Origin: Salinicoccus cyprini
Lineage (GTDB): Bacteria; Bacillota; Bacilli; Staphylococcales; Salinicoccaceae
Direction: 5' to 3'
DNA: 64,000 nt
Assembly: GCF_007713705.1 (NCBI RefSeq)
Contig: NZ_VMSJ01000001.1
Span: 868,001 to 932,000 of the forward strand
Below are positions 1-8,400 of this stretch, in pieces. A program made the position numbers and the translations under genes. The notes under the pieces are model-generated. The model did no database searches, was not told the DNA's origin, and saw only the letters and a list, made by a program, of their open reading frames with translations. Within the stretch, counting starts at the first letter, position 1; each line of letters opens with the position of its first letter.

Positions 1-1
1 G

Positions 2-442
2 CGCCTGTATCCTGTCGGCCGTCTCGACTATGATACTTCAGGCATACTACTCATGACGAATGATGGGGAATTCACCCAGTACATGACCCACCCGAAATAC
101 GAGATGAGCAAGACATACCGTGTCAAGATCGATGGCATACTGAAGCGTGAGGAACAAAAGCAGATGCGCAAGGGCATTCCTCTCGAGGATGGCATGACGG
201 CTCCCGCCGGCCTGAAAGTGATCCGCGACAAGAATGATCGCCAGATGATTCTTGAATTGACCATCCATGAAGGGCGCAACCGCCAGGTCAGAAGAATGTT
301 CGAATACTTCGGTCTCAGAGTCGTCAAACTGACGAGAATCAGCTACGACTTCCTGAACCTCAATGGACTGGCTGAAGGCGAGTACAGATTCCTGAAACCG
401 CATGAAGTGAAGAAGTTGATTGCGAATGCCAAGGCGGAATAG
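2..442 (+). CDS. rluB: 23S rRNA pseudouridine synthase RluB, 3' part
   Basis: This is the C-terminal part of an RluB-type pseudouridine synthase, which modifies 23S rRNA during ribosome assembly. The frame is open from base 2 and the true start lies outside the window. Its first residues read RLYPVGRLDYDTSGILLMTN, the RsuA/RluB active-site block; the GRLD aspartate is the family nucleophile. A later stretch, EGRNRQVRRMFEYFG, is also typical of the family. The usual N-terminal S4 domain would be upstream. The gene sits directly before resABC, as in Bacillus and Staphylococcus, which supports RluB over other RsuA paralogs. Confidence 0.93.
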   Translation, partial: RLYPVGRLDYDTSGILLMTNDGEFTQYMTHPKYEMSKTYRVKIDGILKREEQKQMRKGIPLEDGMTAPAGLKVIRDKNDRQMILELTIHEGRNRQVRRMFEYFGLRVVKLTRISYDFLNLNGLAEGEYRFLKPHEVKKLIANAKAE

Positions 443-453
443 CCGTATCCAAT

Positions 454-498
454 TGTCATAATACTGTCATACAGGGCATTTTTATTAGATGCTATAAT
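454..498 (+). promoter_or_regulatory. Promoter of the res operon with direct repeats
   Basis: An extended -10 element (TG at 490-491, then TATAAT at 493-498) precedes resA. No good -35 is visible. Just upstream TGTCATA occurs twice, at 454-460 and 465-471, with an 11-bp period, the arrangement bound by OmpR-family regulators. Binding by the SrrA/ResD protein encoded downstream is an inference. Confidence 0.5.
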
Positions 499-534
499 GT
501 TAGACATGAATAAATGTACAGGTAGGTGAAAAAT

Positions 535-1065
535 ATGAAGGGACGTACTCGTAATATTCTTAGAGTGAGCATCATCACCACCATTGCGCTGCTCATAGGA
601 ATTACAGTGTGGTTCAACCTGACTTCAGGCACCAAAGCTGTCGAAGTGGGGGATGAAGCGGTGGACTTCAGACTGACGACTCTGGACGGCGAAGAAGTCC
701 AGCTGTCCGAACTGACTGAGGATAAGGGCGTCATTCTGAACTTCTGGGGCACATGGTGCAAGCCATGCCGTGAAGAAATGCCCGATATGAACGCAGTATA
801 CCTGGAAGGCCACGAGGATTATGAAATTGTCGCCGTCAACGTTGCAGAAAATGCACAGCAGATCGAGCAGTTCATTTCCGGACTTGATGCAGACCTCGAA
901 TTCCCGATTGCAATGGACCAGTCGAGAAGCGTAACCGAAGCCTACAACATCGGACCGCTGCCGACCACCATCGCTGTCAGCAAGGAAGGCATCGTCGTCA
1001 AAAAGCAGGAATATCAGCTCACTCCCGAGGATATTTCATTATTTATCAGTGAAGCCACAGAATAG
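535..1065 (+). CDS. resA: Thiol-disulfide oxidoreductase ResA
   Basis: ResA is a membrane-anchored thioredoxin-like protein that keeps apocytochrome c cysteines reduced outside the membrane so that haem can be attached by ResBC. The protein (176 aa) has an N-terminal signal anchor around residues 9-29 and the active site WCKPC with cysteines at about 75 and 78, followed by a thioredoxin fold with the cis-proline region GPLPTT. I chose the ATG at 535 because the AGGTAGGTGA ribosome-binding site sits just upstream; a GTG at 526 lies inside that site. It is first in the res operon, 12 bp before resB. Confidence 0.93.
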   Translation: MKGRTRNILRVSIITTIALLIGITVWFNLTSGTKAVEVGDEAVDFRLTTLDGEEVQLSELTEDKGVILNFWGTWCKPCREEMPDMNAVYLEGHEDYEIVAVNVAENAQQIEQFISGLDADLEFPIAMDQSRSVTEAYNIGPLPTTIAVSKEGIVVKKQEYQLTPEDISLFISEATE

Positions 1066-1077
1066 GATGAATGAGCA

Positions 1078-2709
1078 ATGCAACCAAATGAAATAAAATG
1101 TGAATCGTGTGGTCATGTCAATCCACCGGGCACCCAGCTGTGCCAGTCCTGTGGCAAGATGATCAACAGCGATTATGACAAGGATAAAATAAAGGACCTG
1201 ATGCGGTATGATGGCAGTGCTGTCAGATCAAAGGTCAGATCAAAAAGCATCTTCGACAAGATCTGGATATTTTTCACTTCCGTCAAAGTCGGCGTGTCGA
1301 TCATACTGGCCATTGCAGTGGCTGCAGCAATCGGAACCATCTTCCCTCAGGAGTACTTCATCCCGATCGGTGTGGACGCAGCAGAATACTACCAGGAGAA
1401 CTACGGAAGCCTCGGCTATCTGTACTATTCCCTGGGTTTCCATAACCTCTACTCTTCGTGGTGGTTCCTCATACTGAATGGCCTGCTTGCGCTCTCCATC
1501 ATTGCAGCAAGCATAGACCGGGGCGTACCGCTTTTCAAATCCCTTCATAAGCAGCGTGTCAAGAAGCACGACAGCTTCTTCAGAAGACAGAGGCTCTACC
1601 TTGCAGAAGATGGGCAGCCGGATACCGATGCACTTGTCGGGGCATTCAGCAAAAAGAGATACAAGGTCAAACAGGATGACGGCAACTTTCTTCTTGAGAA
1701 GGGCAGGCTGTCCCGCTACGGACCCTACATCAACCATACCGGTCTGATCATACTGCTCTTCGGCAGCATGCTGAGGTTCTTCCCGGGCATGTATGTGGAT
1801 GAAATCGTCCACATCAATGAGGGCGAGACCGAAGAACTGCCTACGACAGATGGACAATACTACGTGAAGAACGAAGCATTTACACTCGATACCTACGATG
1901 AGAATGCCAATGAAGTATTCGACCAGGCACTGGACAGCAGCAACCAGGTCATCAGCAATTTCCAGACGGATATCACTTTCTATGAAAATAATAGTGCGGA
2001 CATCGTCGGTGCGTCACCGGAGCTTGAAAAGGTGGATGACTACAGCATACGCGTCAACCATCCGTACCGCTTCGATGATTACGAGCTATACCAGTCGAGC
2101 TATGATAATTCCCAACTCAAATCCATGACTTTCAGACTTGAAGATGCCGACGGCAATACGGTGGGTGAGAACTTCACGGTCAATCTGGAGAACCCTGAGG
2201 AAAGCTTTGAAGTCAATGATGATATTTCTGTGAACATGCGGGCATACTCTCCGGATTTCCAGGAAATTGCCGAAAATGGTACATTGGTATCAGCAACCCC
2301 TGTTCCAAGGAATCCCGCTTTCGTATTTGAAGTGGCCGACGGCGGGGAAAGCGAACTCAGCCTGCTCCAGATCATGAACAGTACGGATATTACACAAGAT
2401 AACGACTACAGCATCCGTTTCGTTTCTGCCGAGGAGCATATGGCCAGTGTACTGACACTGAAGAAGGATCTGACAATTCCTTTCATCGCTACAGGATTCG
2501 TCATTTTCCTGATCGGACTCTTTATCGGATCCTACGTCAACCACCGGAGAATCTGGATCAGATCTGAAGACGGCTTCATGCTGGCAGCACATACCAATAA
2601 GAACTACTTCGGTATGAAGAAGGAAATAAACGAAGTTCTTGAATCCAATGGACTCGGCAAAGTCGGGGATAAGCTGGATGATGAGGATAAAGACATAGAC
2701 AAGGAGTAA
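1078..2709 (+). CDS. resB: Cytochrome c biogenesis protein ResB
   Basis: ResB (Ccs1 family) and ResC form the system II haem exporter and ligase that attaches haem to c-type cytochromes. The 543-aa protein starts with a small zinc ribbon, CESC at about 8-11 and CQSC at about 22-25. A transmembrane segment follows (about 60-85), then further membrane spans, a large extracytoplasmic region in the middle and a last span near residues 460-485. The C-terminus is acidic. The zinc ribbon is common in Gram-positive ResB proteins. It lies between resA and resC, 4 bp before resC. The QcrC protein in this window is a likely client. Confidence 0.92.
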   Translation: MQPNEIKCESCGHVNPPGTQLCQSCGKMINSDYDKDKIKDLMRYDGSAVRSKVRSKSIFDKIWIFFTSVKVGVSIILAIAVAAAIGTIFPQEYFIPIGVDAAEYYQENYGSLGYLYYSLGFHNLYSSWWFLILNGLLALSIIAASIDRGVPLFKSLHKQRVKKHDSFFRRQRLYLAEDGQPDTDALVGAFSKKRYKVKQDDGNFLLEKGRLSRYGPYINHTGLIILLFGSMLRFFPGMYVDEIVHINEGETEELPTTDGQYYVKNEAFTLDTYDENANEVFDQALDSSNQVISNFQTDITFYENNSADIVGASPELEKVDDYSIRVNHPYRFDDYELYQSSYDNSQLKSMTFRLEDADGNTVGENFTVNLENPEESFEVNDDISVNMRAYSPDFQEIAENGTLVSATPVPRNPAFVFEVADGGESELSLLQIMNSTDITQDNDYSIRFVSAEEHMASVLTLKKDLTIPFIATGFVIFLIGLFIGSYVNHRRIWIRSEDGFMLAAHTNKNYFGMKKEINEVLESNGLGKVGDKLDDEDKDIDKE

Positions 2710-2713
2710 TAAA

Positions 2714-3913
2714 ATGGCATCTCAACTCGTATCAATCAGCAGTACGCTGCTGTACGTCGCATTCATACTGTATCTTGTCGCAATGCTTCCATTGGCGACC
2801 AGTATAAAATCAAAATCAAACAAGCCTGCCAAAATAGGCGTGACAATGGTCATCATCGGATTCATCATGCAGATTTCCTATTTCATTCTCAGATGGATAG
2901 CACAGGGCCACGCACCAGTATCGAACATGTATGAATTCATCACCATGTTCGCCATCATGATCGTTGCCGGCTATCTGATCACATACTTCTATTTCAAAAC
3001 AAACATTTTCGGATTGTTTGCACTGCCGATCTCCATGCTGCTCATGGCATACGGCAGCATGTTCTCAAGAGAAGTGGAGCCGCTGATTCCTGCGCTGCAG
3101 AGCAGCTGGCTTGCCATCCATGTCATTACGGTGACGCTTGCTTATGGTATACTGTCAATGAGTGCAGTTGCTGGTCTGATCTACCTGCTGAAGGCAGTTC
3201 CAGCGACTGAAAAATCTTGGCGGGCCCGTTTCCTGGAAGCCATCATGGCAGGTATCGTCACTGTCATCGTCTTCATTGGAACAACCATGATCATGGAGAA
3301 TGTTGTAGGCTATCAGGATGATTTCCTTTATACTGACAAGCAGGGACAGAACCAGGTGGCAGAATACCATCTGCCGAGTCTGATCAACTTCGAAGGCGCA
3401 GTTGCGGTCGAGCATACCGGTGACAACAACTACGAGGAAGCACAGCACTTCCATACCGGCATCAACCTGCCGCCACTCATCGACTCCCAGAAGCTCAATA
3501 CCGTCATCTGGTCGGTCATTCTCGGTGCAATCGTCTATGGCATCATCCGCCTCATACTGAGAAGGCGCATCATTGCAGTACTGAAGCCTTGGTCCAATAA
3601 AGCGGATCTCAACCTGATGGATGAAATCGGCTATCGTTCCGTCATCATCGGCTTCCCGATATTCGCACTCGGCGGCATATTCTTTGCTGCCATCTGGGCA
3701 CAGATTGCCTGGAGCAGATTCTGGGGCTGGGATCCGAAGGAAACATGGGCATTCATCACATTCATGTTCTATACGATATTCCTGCACCTGCGCCTCAATA
3801 GAGGGTATGAAGGTGAAAAGTCCGCATGGCTCGCCATCATCGGCTTCCTGCTCATCCTTTTCAACCTGATCGCCATCAACCTGCTCGTTGCAGGCCTGCA
3901 CTCCTACGCATAA
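2714..3913 (+). CDS. resC: Cytochrome c biogenesis protein ResC (CcsB/CcsA type)
   Basis: ResC is the polytopic partner of ResB in system II cytochrome c maturation. It is thought to move haem across the membrane and present it for ligation. The 399-aa protein is almost entirely hydrophobic helices and carries the tryptophan-rich haem-handling motif WGWDPKETW near residues 338-346. Conserved histidines flank it. A hydrophilic insertion around residues 200-260 (rich in Asp, Glu and His) separates the helix groups. The gene starts 4 bp after resB and is followed after 18 bp by srrA, so the five res/srr genes look cotranscribed. Confidence 0.92.
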   Translation: MASQLVSISSTLLYVAFILYLVAMLPLATSIKSKSNKPAKIGVTMVIIGFIMQISYFILRWIAQGHAPVSNMYEFITMFAIMIVAGYLITYFYFKTNIFGLFALPISMLLMAYGSMFSREVEPLIPALQSSWLAIHVITVTLAYGILSMSAVAGLIYLLKAVPATEKSWRARFLEAIMAGIVTVIVFIGTTMIMENVVGYQDDFLYTDKQGQNQVAEYHLPSLINFEGAVAVEHTGDNNYEEAQHFHTGINLPPLIDSQKLNTVIWSVILGAIVYGIIRLILRRRIIAVLKPWSNKADLNLMDEIGYRSVIIGFPIFALGGIFFAAIWAQIAWSRFWGWDPKETWAFITFMFYTIFLHLRLNRGYEGEKSAWLAIIGFLLILFNLIAINLLVAGLHSYA

Positions 3914-3931
3914 TATGAAAAGAGGGTTTAT

Positions 3932-4639
3932 ATGTCTGAGAAAATTCTCATAGTGGATGATGAAGATCGCATCAGAAAACTGCTCAACATGTATCTGGTG
4001 CGGGAAGGCTACGAAATCACCGAAGCGGATAACGGGGAAGATGCTCTGGAGCTGGCACTGGAACAGGATTTCCACTGCATACTGCTCGATCTGATGATGC
4101 CGAAGATGGATGGCATCGAAGTGGCGAAGCGTCTCAGAACCCAGAAATCCACCCCGATCATCATGCTGACTGCAAAAGGTGAGGAAAACAACCGGGTGGA
4201 AGGCTTTGAAGTGGGGGCGGATGACTATATTGTCAAACCGTTCTCTCCAAGGGAAGTGGTTCTGCGGGTGAAAGCCATCCTCCGCCGTTCCTCTGAGACG
4301 GCATTCATCGAGGCAGATTCATCCACGAAAGATATCATCGTCTATGATCATCTTGTCATCGACAACGATGCCCACAGGGTCCTCGCTGAAGATGTCAAAG
4401 TGAATCTGACACCAAAAGAATACGAACTGCTGCTGTTTCTGGCGCGCAGTCCCGACAAGGTATTCGATCGTGAAGAACTGCTCAGGGAAGTCTGGCACTA
4501 TGATTTCTATGGAGACCTGAGAACTGTGGATACACATGTGAAGCGCCTGCGGGAGAAGCTCAACAAAGTTTCTCCGGAAGCAAGCGAAATGATCCATACT
4601 GTGTGGGGCATCGGATACAAGTTCGAGGTCAATGAATAA
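3932..4639 (+). CDS. srrA: Redox response regulator SrrA/ResD
   Basis: This 235-aa OmpR-family response regulator is the SrrA (S. aureus) or ResD (Bacillus) orthologue, which controls respiration, cytochrome maturation and low-oxygen genes. The receiver domain has the acidic pocket DDED near residues 8-11, the phosphorylated Asp53 in LLDLMMPKMDG, and the conserved Lys in VKPFSP. The C-terminal winged helix contains LTPKEYELL and the RTVDTHVKRLREKL recognition region. It follows resC by 18 bp and overlaps srrB by one base. The position directly after resABC strongly supports the assignment. Autoregulation through the repeats upstream of resA is plausible but not shown. Confidence 0.95.
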   Translation: MSEKILIVDDEDRIRKLLNMYLVREGYEITEADNGEDALELALEQDFHCILLDLMMPKMDGIEVAKRLRTQKSTPIIMLTAKGEENNRVEGFEVGADDYIVKPFSPREVVLRVKAILRRSSETAFIEADSSTKDIIVYDHLVIDNDAHRVLAEDVKVNLTPKEYELLLFLARSPDKVFDREELLREVWHYDFYGDLRTVDTHVKRLREKLNKVSPEASEMIHTVWGIGYKFEVNE

Positions 4640-6336
4640 TGCGCGTAATCAACAGCATCGTCACAAAACTGTGGTTGACTATCATTCTGATAGTAACGAC
4701 AGTTTTAATTATATTATCGGTCATTTTAAGCATGTACTTCCGCAATTACGTGCTCAATTCCACAGAGACACTGCTCGATGAGGAAATCACCCGTCTGGAA
4801 GAGATCGTGCTTGCAGAACATGATATGGAAGATATGGATTCGGTTCTGCTCCGCGAAGACAATCTGATCCTCTATACCGAGGGGCAGATGATCTCCCATC
4901 AGTCTGCCACCGATGAAGCCATCTATCAGCGGATACTGGACGGGCAAGGCACGGGTCCCACATTCATTCTGGAAGATGTATACAACCATGACTATATGGT
5001 CAAAGTGTCGAACTTGAGCAGCTACTTCGATACTGACGTCGCCCTGATCAAGTACAGGGACCTTGCAGATATCAACCAGTCGATGCGGGCTGTCACAATC
5101 ATCATCATCGGCAGCGCATTCGTGCTGTTTCTGATTACGACTTCATTTGCATTCTTTCTGATCAATAGGATCACAAGGCCGCTGATCAATCTCAGAAGTG
5201 CCGCATTCTCCACAGCGAAAGGAAATTATAATACGCTCGAGGTGAAAAGCAGGGACGAGATCGGCGAGCTGACGCTCGCATTCAACAAGATGAACAATGA
5301 TATCAAGCATAATATTTCAGAAATCACCCATGAACGGAATTTACGCGAACAGATATTCACCTATATGAATGAAGGTGTCCTGTACTATAACAGCGAGGCG
5401 GAGCTGATATACAGCAATCAGAAGGGGAGGGAACTCCATGATCTGATTGTCCAGCACCAGTCGGAGCGCACGCGCTTCATCGAGAACATCAGAGAGATTG
5501 CCAGAAACCGCGAGTCGGCCATCGAAAGGATGGAGATGGAGGAGCGGCATCTGCAGTTCTCCTACACACCGGTTGAAGAAGGGGATGTCGTCTATGGTGT
5601 CATCCTTCTCGTCAAGGATATTACTGAAGAGGTCGGAACGGAGAAGATGCGCTCCGAATTCATCGCCAACGTGTCCCACGAACTGAAAACACCGATGGTC
5701 ATGCTGAGCGGCTATTCCGAAGCACTGCTCGATGATATCGTCACCGATCCCGCCGAAGTCAAAGAGATGATCGGCATCATCAAAGATGAATCCGACCGCA
5801 TGAATACAATGGTCAATGAACTGATCACCATTGCACGCATGGACAGCCGATCGGACTTCTTCCATATAGAACAGAATGACTTCGGCCAGCTGCTCGATAA
5901 GCTGTCAAGCCGTTTCAGACACGAAATGATCGACAACGGCATACAGTTCTCCATCAGTGCCAAGGATGAAGAGATGGTTTTCGACTTCGATTACGACAAG
6001 CTGAGCCAGGTTTTCACGAATCTTCTGGACAACGCAATCCGCTATACATCGGAAGGGGATCACATCACCATCAGTGTGGACAGGACGGAGCGCTACTTCA
6101 TCATCGATGTGGCGGATACCGGCACAGGTATCCGGACAGAGCACCAGAAACGCATATTCGAGCGTTTCTATAAGGTGGATGAATCAAGAACCCGCGGCCA
6201 GCACGGCACAGGCCTTGGACTCTATATCGTCAAAAGCATCATCCATCGGCATAATGGCTCGATAGAGCTCGACAGTACATTCGGCAAAGGCACCACTTTC
6301 CGGATCACACTACCAAAAAAACATATAGAGGAATGA
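4639..6336 (+). CDS. srrB: Redox sensor histidine kinase SrrB/ResE
   Basis: This 565-aa sensor kinase is the partner of SrrA. It has a transmembrane helix at about 10-32, an extracytoplasmic sensor domain to about residue 152, a second helix (about 153-178), a HAMP linker (about 179-230) and a PAS-like region (about 235-330). The dimerisation domain has the phospho-accepting His347 in SHELKTP. The ATPase domain has the N box NLLDNAIRYT and the glycine-rich TGTGI and GTGLGL motifs. The PAS region is where ResE-type kinases are thought to sense redox state. The start ATG overlaps the srrA stop. Confidence 0.95.
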   Translation: MRVINSIVTKLWLTIILIVTTVLIILSVILSMYFRNYVLNSTETLLDEEITRLEEIVLAEHDMEDMDSVLLREDNLILYTEGQMISHQSATDEAIYQRILDGQGTGPTFILEDVYNHDYMVKVSNLSSYFDTDVALIKYRDLADINQSMRAVTIIIIGSAFVLFLITTSFAFFLINRITRPLINLRSAAFSTAKGNYNTLEVKSRDEIGELTLAFNKMNNDIKHNISEITHERNLREQIFTYMNEGVLYYNSEAELIYSNQKGRELHDLIVQHQSERTRFIENIREIARNRESAIERMEMEERHLQFSYTPVEEGDVVYGVILLVKDITEEVGTEKMRSEFIANVSHELKTPMVMLSGYSEALLDDIVTDPAEVKEMIGIIKDESDRMNTMVNELITIARMDSRSDFFHIEQNDFGQLLDKLSSRFRHEMIDNGIQFSISAKDEEMVFDFDYDKLSQVFTNLLDNAIRYTSEGDHITISVDRTERYFIIDVADTGTGIRTEHQKRIFERFYKVDESRTRGQHGTGLGLYIVKSIIHRHNGSIELDSTFGKGTTFRITLPKKHIEE

Positions 6337-6341
6337 TGTGT

Positions 6342-6890
6342 ATGAAAAGAAAAAGACTGGAAAGATTGATCATCATAAGTATACTGGCCGCATTGTCGTT
6401 CATCCTTATGCTTATCCAGTTTCCAATTCCATTTCTGCCTCCCTTCCTGACAGTCGATTTCTCCGATATACCCGCATTCATCGGCTTCATCGTCTTCGGC
6501 GGTGGGGCAGGCGCACTCATCATCATCATGAAAATCGTCCTGTATGGACTGCTGATGGCAAGTGAACCCATCGGTCCGCTGTCCAACATGCTTGCAGCAT
6601 TCTCCCTGCTTCTGCCGATCTATTTCATCTACGCAAAGTACCGTACGAAACGTTCGCTGATTGCCGGGTTCATAGCAGGCATCATTGTACTCACAGCCAT
6701 GATGGCGGTACTGAACTATTTTGTCCTGCTGCCGATGTACGGCATCATCGTCGACCAGTCGGATCTGATTGCGAATATTCGTGCTGTAGTGACAGCAGGC
6801 ATCATCCCGTTCAATCTGATAAAAGGTACACTCGTATGTCTTGCGGCCTACATTGTCTATGTAAAGGTGATACCGAAACTTGTAAAATAA
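6342..6890 (+). CDS. ribU: Riboflavin ECF transporter S component RibU
   Basis: This 182-aa integral membrane protein matches the substrate-binding S component of energy-coupling factor transporters for riboflavin (RibU, also called FmnP or YpaA). It has about six hydrophobic helices and the motif FLTVDFSDIPAFIGF near the N-terminus, typical of RibU. It would work with a shared EcfAA'T module, not present here. I chose the ATG at 6342 because AGAGGA ends nine bases upstream; ATGs at 6333 and 6336 lie too close to it. There is no room for an FMN riboswitch upstream, so it is probably expressed with the srr operon. Confidence 0.85.
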   Translation: MKRKRLERLIIISILAALSFILMLIQFPIPFLPPFLTVDFSDIPAFIGFIVFGGGAGALIIIMKIVLYGLLMASEPIGPLSNMLAAFSLLLPIYFIYAKYRTKRSLIAGFIAGIIVLTAMMAVLNYFVLLPMYGIIVDQSDLIANIRAVVTAGIIPFNLIKGTLVCLAAYIVYVKVIPKLVK

Positions 6891-6893
6891 ACA

Positions 6894-6934
6894 AAGCGTG
6901 CCATCGGGAATACAGAGTTCCTGATGGCACGCTT
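6894..6934. terminator. Bidirectional terminator between ribU and fer
   Basis: A long inverted repeat has arms AAGCGTGCCATC and GATGGCACGCTT, extended by GGAA/TTCC with one mismatch. It lies between the convergent genes ribU and fer and can serve both strands. Confidence 0.85.
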
Positions 6935-6939
6935 CATAT

Positions 6940-7206
<267 letters not shown>

Positions 7207-7226
7207 TCAACCATTTCTTCCCCTTC

Positions 7227-7255
7227 ATTCTACGGCTATTCAAGTTATAATTCAA
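7227..7255 (-). promoter_or_regulatory. Promoter of fer
   Basis: On the minus strand TTGAAT (7250-7255) and TAGAAT (7227-7232) are separated by exactly 17 bp, about 30 bp upstream of the fer start. Confidence 0.6.
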
Positions 7256-7280
7256 TTATATTCAGCTCCGGCGGCTACAA

Positions 7281-7296
7281 TACGACCTTAGTCGTA
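7281..7296. promoter_or_regulatory. Palindrome between divergent fer and LysM gene
   Basis: A perfect inverted repeat, TACGAC-CTTA-GTCGTA, lies between the two divergent promoters, about 18 bp upstream of the -35 of the LysM gene and about 26 bp upstream of the fer -35. It has no T-tract, so an operator is more likely than a terminator. I do not recognise the regulator. Confidence 0.4.
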
Positions 7297-7314
7297 AAGT
7301 GGAATCACTGCCTC

Positions 7315-7343
7315 TTTAAAATAAGAGGGAAACATACTATAAT
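7315..7343 (+). promoter_or_regulatory. Promoter of the EbpS-like gene
   Basis: TTTAAA (7315-7320) and a consensus TATAAT (7338-7343) are separated by 17 bp, 33 bp before the start codon. Confidence 0.6.
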
Positions 7344-7376
7344 TGAAATGAAATATACAGTTTGAGGAGAATGTCC

Positions 7377-8387
7377 ATGAAAGATGACTTCTATAAAGAC
7401 ATAGAACATAAACGTGCTTCGAAAGAAGAGAAGGATAAAAAAACCAGACAGCAGTCTGAAGAGCAGAAAACACCTGACAGGAACTTCAGCCGGGCTGAGC
7501 GCCACAGACCGAAAGAAAAGGACAAAGGCAGACCGAAGAGCCAGCAGAATGAACGCCTCAAGGCATGGCGCCAGAAGATTGATGAGAATGTCAATAAGGA
7601 GAAGCTTGAAAAAGGGAAGGCACTTTTTGCAGGCAAACTCTCCGCGTACAGTAGAAGAGTCAAAGATGAACTCAAAGTCTCGAAGGAAAAGCTGTCGGAA
7701 GTACGTCCAGCACGCAAGCAAGCCGAAAAGACGGATGACGATGGCGGAAGAAAAGGATTTGCACCGACATTGATTGCAGGTATCCTCATCCTGCCTGTAA
7801 CCATCATTCTTGGTGTACTCATCATCAGTAATTTCTGGCCGACGGAGGATCCAGGTGCGATGGTGGCGGACAATGCTGAAGAGTCAAACGAAGAAGCATC
7901 GGAGGAAACCGTGGAAGAATCTTCAGAGGAAGTGAATGAAGACCTTCAGGACCAGAAGGCGGAGCTGGAGCGTGAGCTTGCCGAATCAAGAGACGAGACA
8001 GGTGGCAATGATCTGGCTACAGGATCGGTTGAATTCGAATACAGTGAGGAAGAGCAGTCCGAACTGGAAGCTGCAGCATCTACAGCCATAGAAGATAAGG
8101 AATCAGGAGAAGCGGCCGATTCAAGTACCAGTGTAGTGGAAGCACCTGAAGAATCAACAGAAGAAGCAGAAGTGGCCACCGAAGAAACGCCGGAAGAATC
8201 GACTGAAGAAGCACCTGAAACATCAGGTGGCACCACCCATGTCATACGGGAAGGCGAGAACGTCTATCGAATCGCAATGCGATACTATGGCAGCGGCAGC
8301 GCAGAAAACGTCAGTAAGATACTGGAGGCCAATGGTGTCGATGCGAATTCGCTATCCGTAGGACAGGAACTGGTCATCCCAGAATAG
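7377..8387 (+). CDS. EbpS-like membrane-anchored LysM protein
   Basis: This 336-aa protein has the layout of staphylococcal EbpS. A charged Lys/Arg/Glu-rich N-terminal region (about 1-125) is followed by one transmembrane helix (about 129-152), a long acidic Glu/Ser/Thr-rich linker (about 155-285) and a C-terminal LysM domain (about 288-336). The LysM domain contains ENVYRIAMRYYGSGSAENV. LysM binds peptidoglycan, so the C-terminus should sit in the wall. The N-terminus is much shorter than in S. aureus EbpS and shows no clear elastin-binding segment, so I keep the name cautious. The ATG at 7377 is chosen from GAGGAG 7 bp upstream; an in-frame TTG at 7362 precedes that site. Confidence 0.8.
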   Translation: MKDDFYKDIEHKRASKEEKDKKTRQQSEEQKTPDRNFSRAERHRPKEKDKGRPKSQQNERLKAWRQKIDENVNKEKLEKGKALFAGKLSAYSRRVKDELKVSKEKLSEVRPARKQAEKTDDDGGRKGFAPTLIAGILILPVTIILGVLIISNFWPTEDPGAMVADNAEESNEEASEETVEESSEEVNEDLQDQKAELERELAESRDETGGNDLATGSVEFEYSEEEQSELEAAASTAIEDKESGEAADSSTSVVEAPEESTEEAEVATEETPEESTEEAPETSGGTTHVIREGENVYRIAMRYYGSGSAENVSKILEANGVDANSLSVGQELVIPE

Positions 8388-8400
8388 AAAGGTGTTTGAC

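Noticed and set aside
3155-4075. 306-codon minus-strand open frame opposite resC and srrA
   Set aside because: It is a shadow of two well-supported plus-strand genes, spans both, has no domain and is rich in Cys and His as expected from antisense reading.
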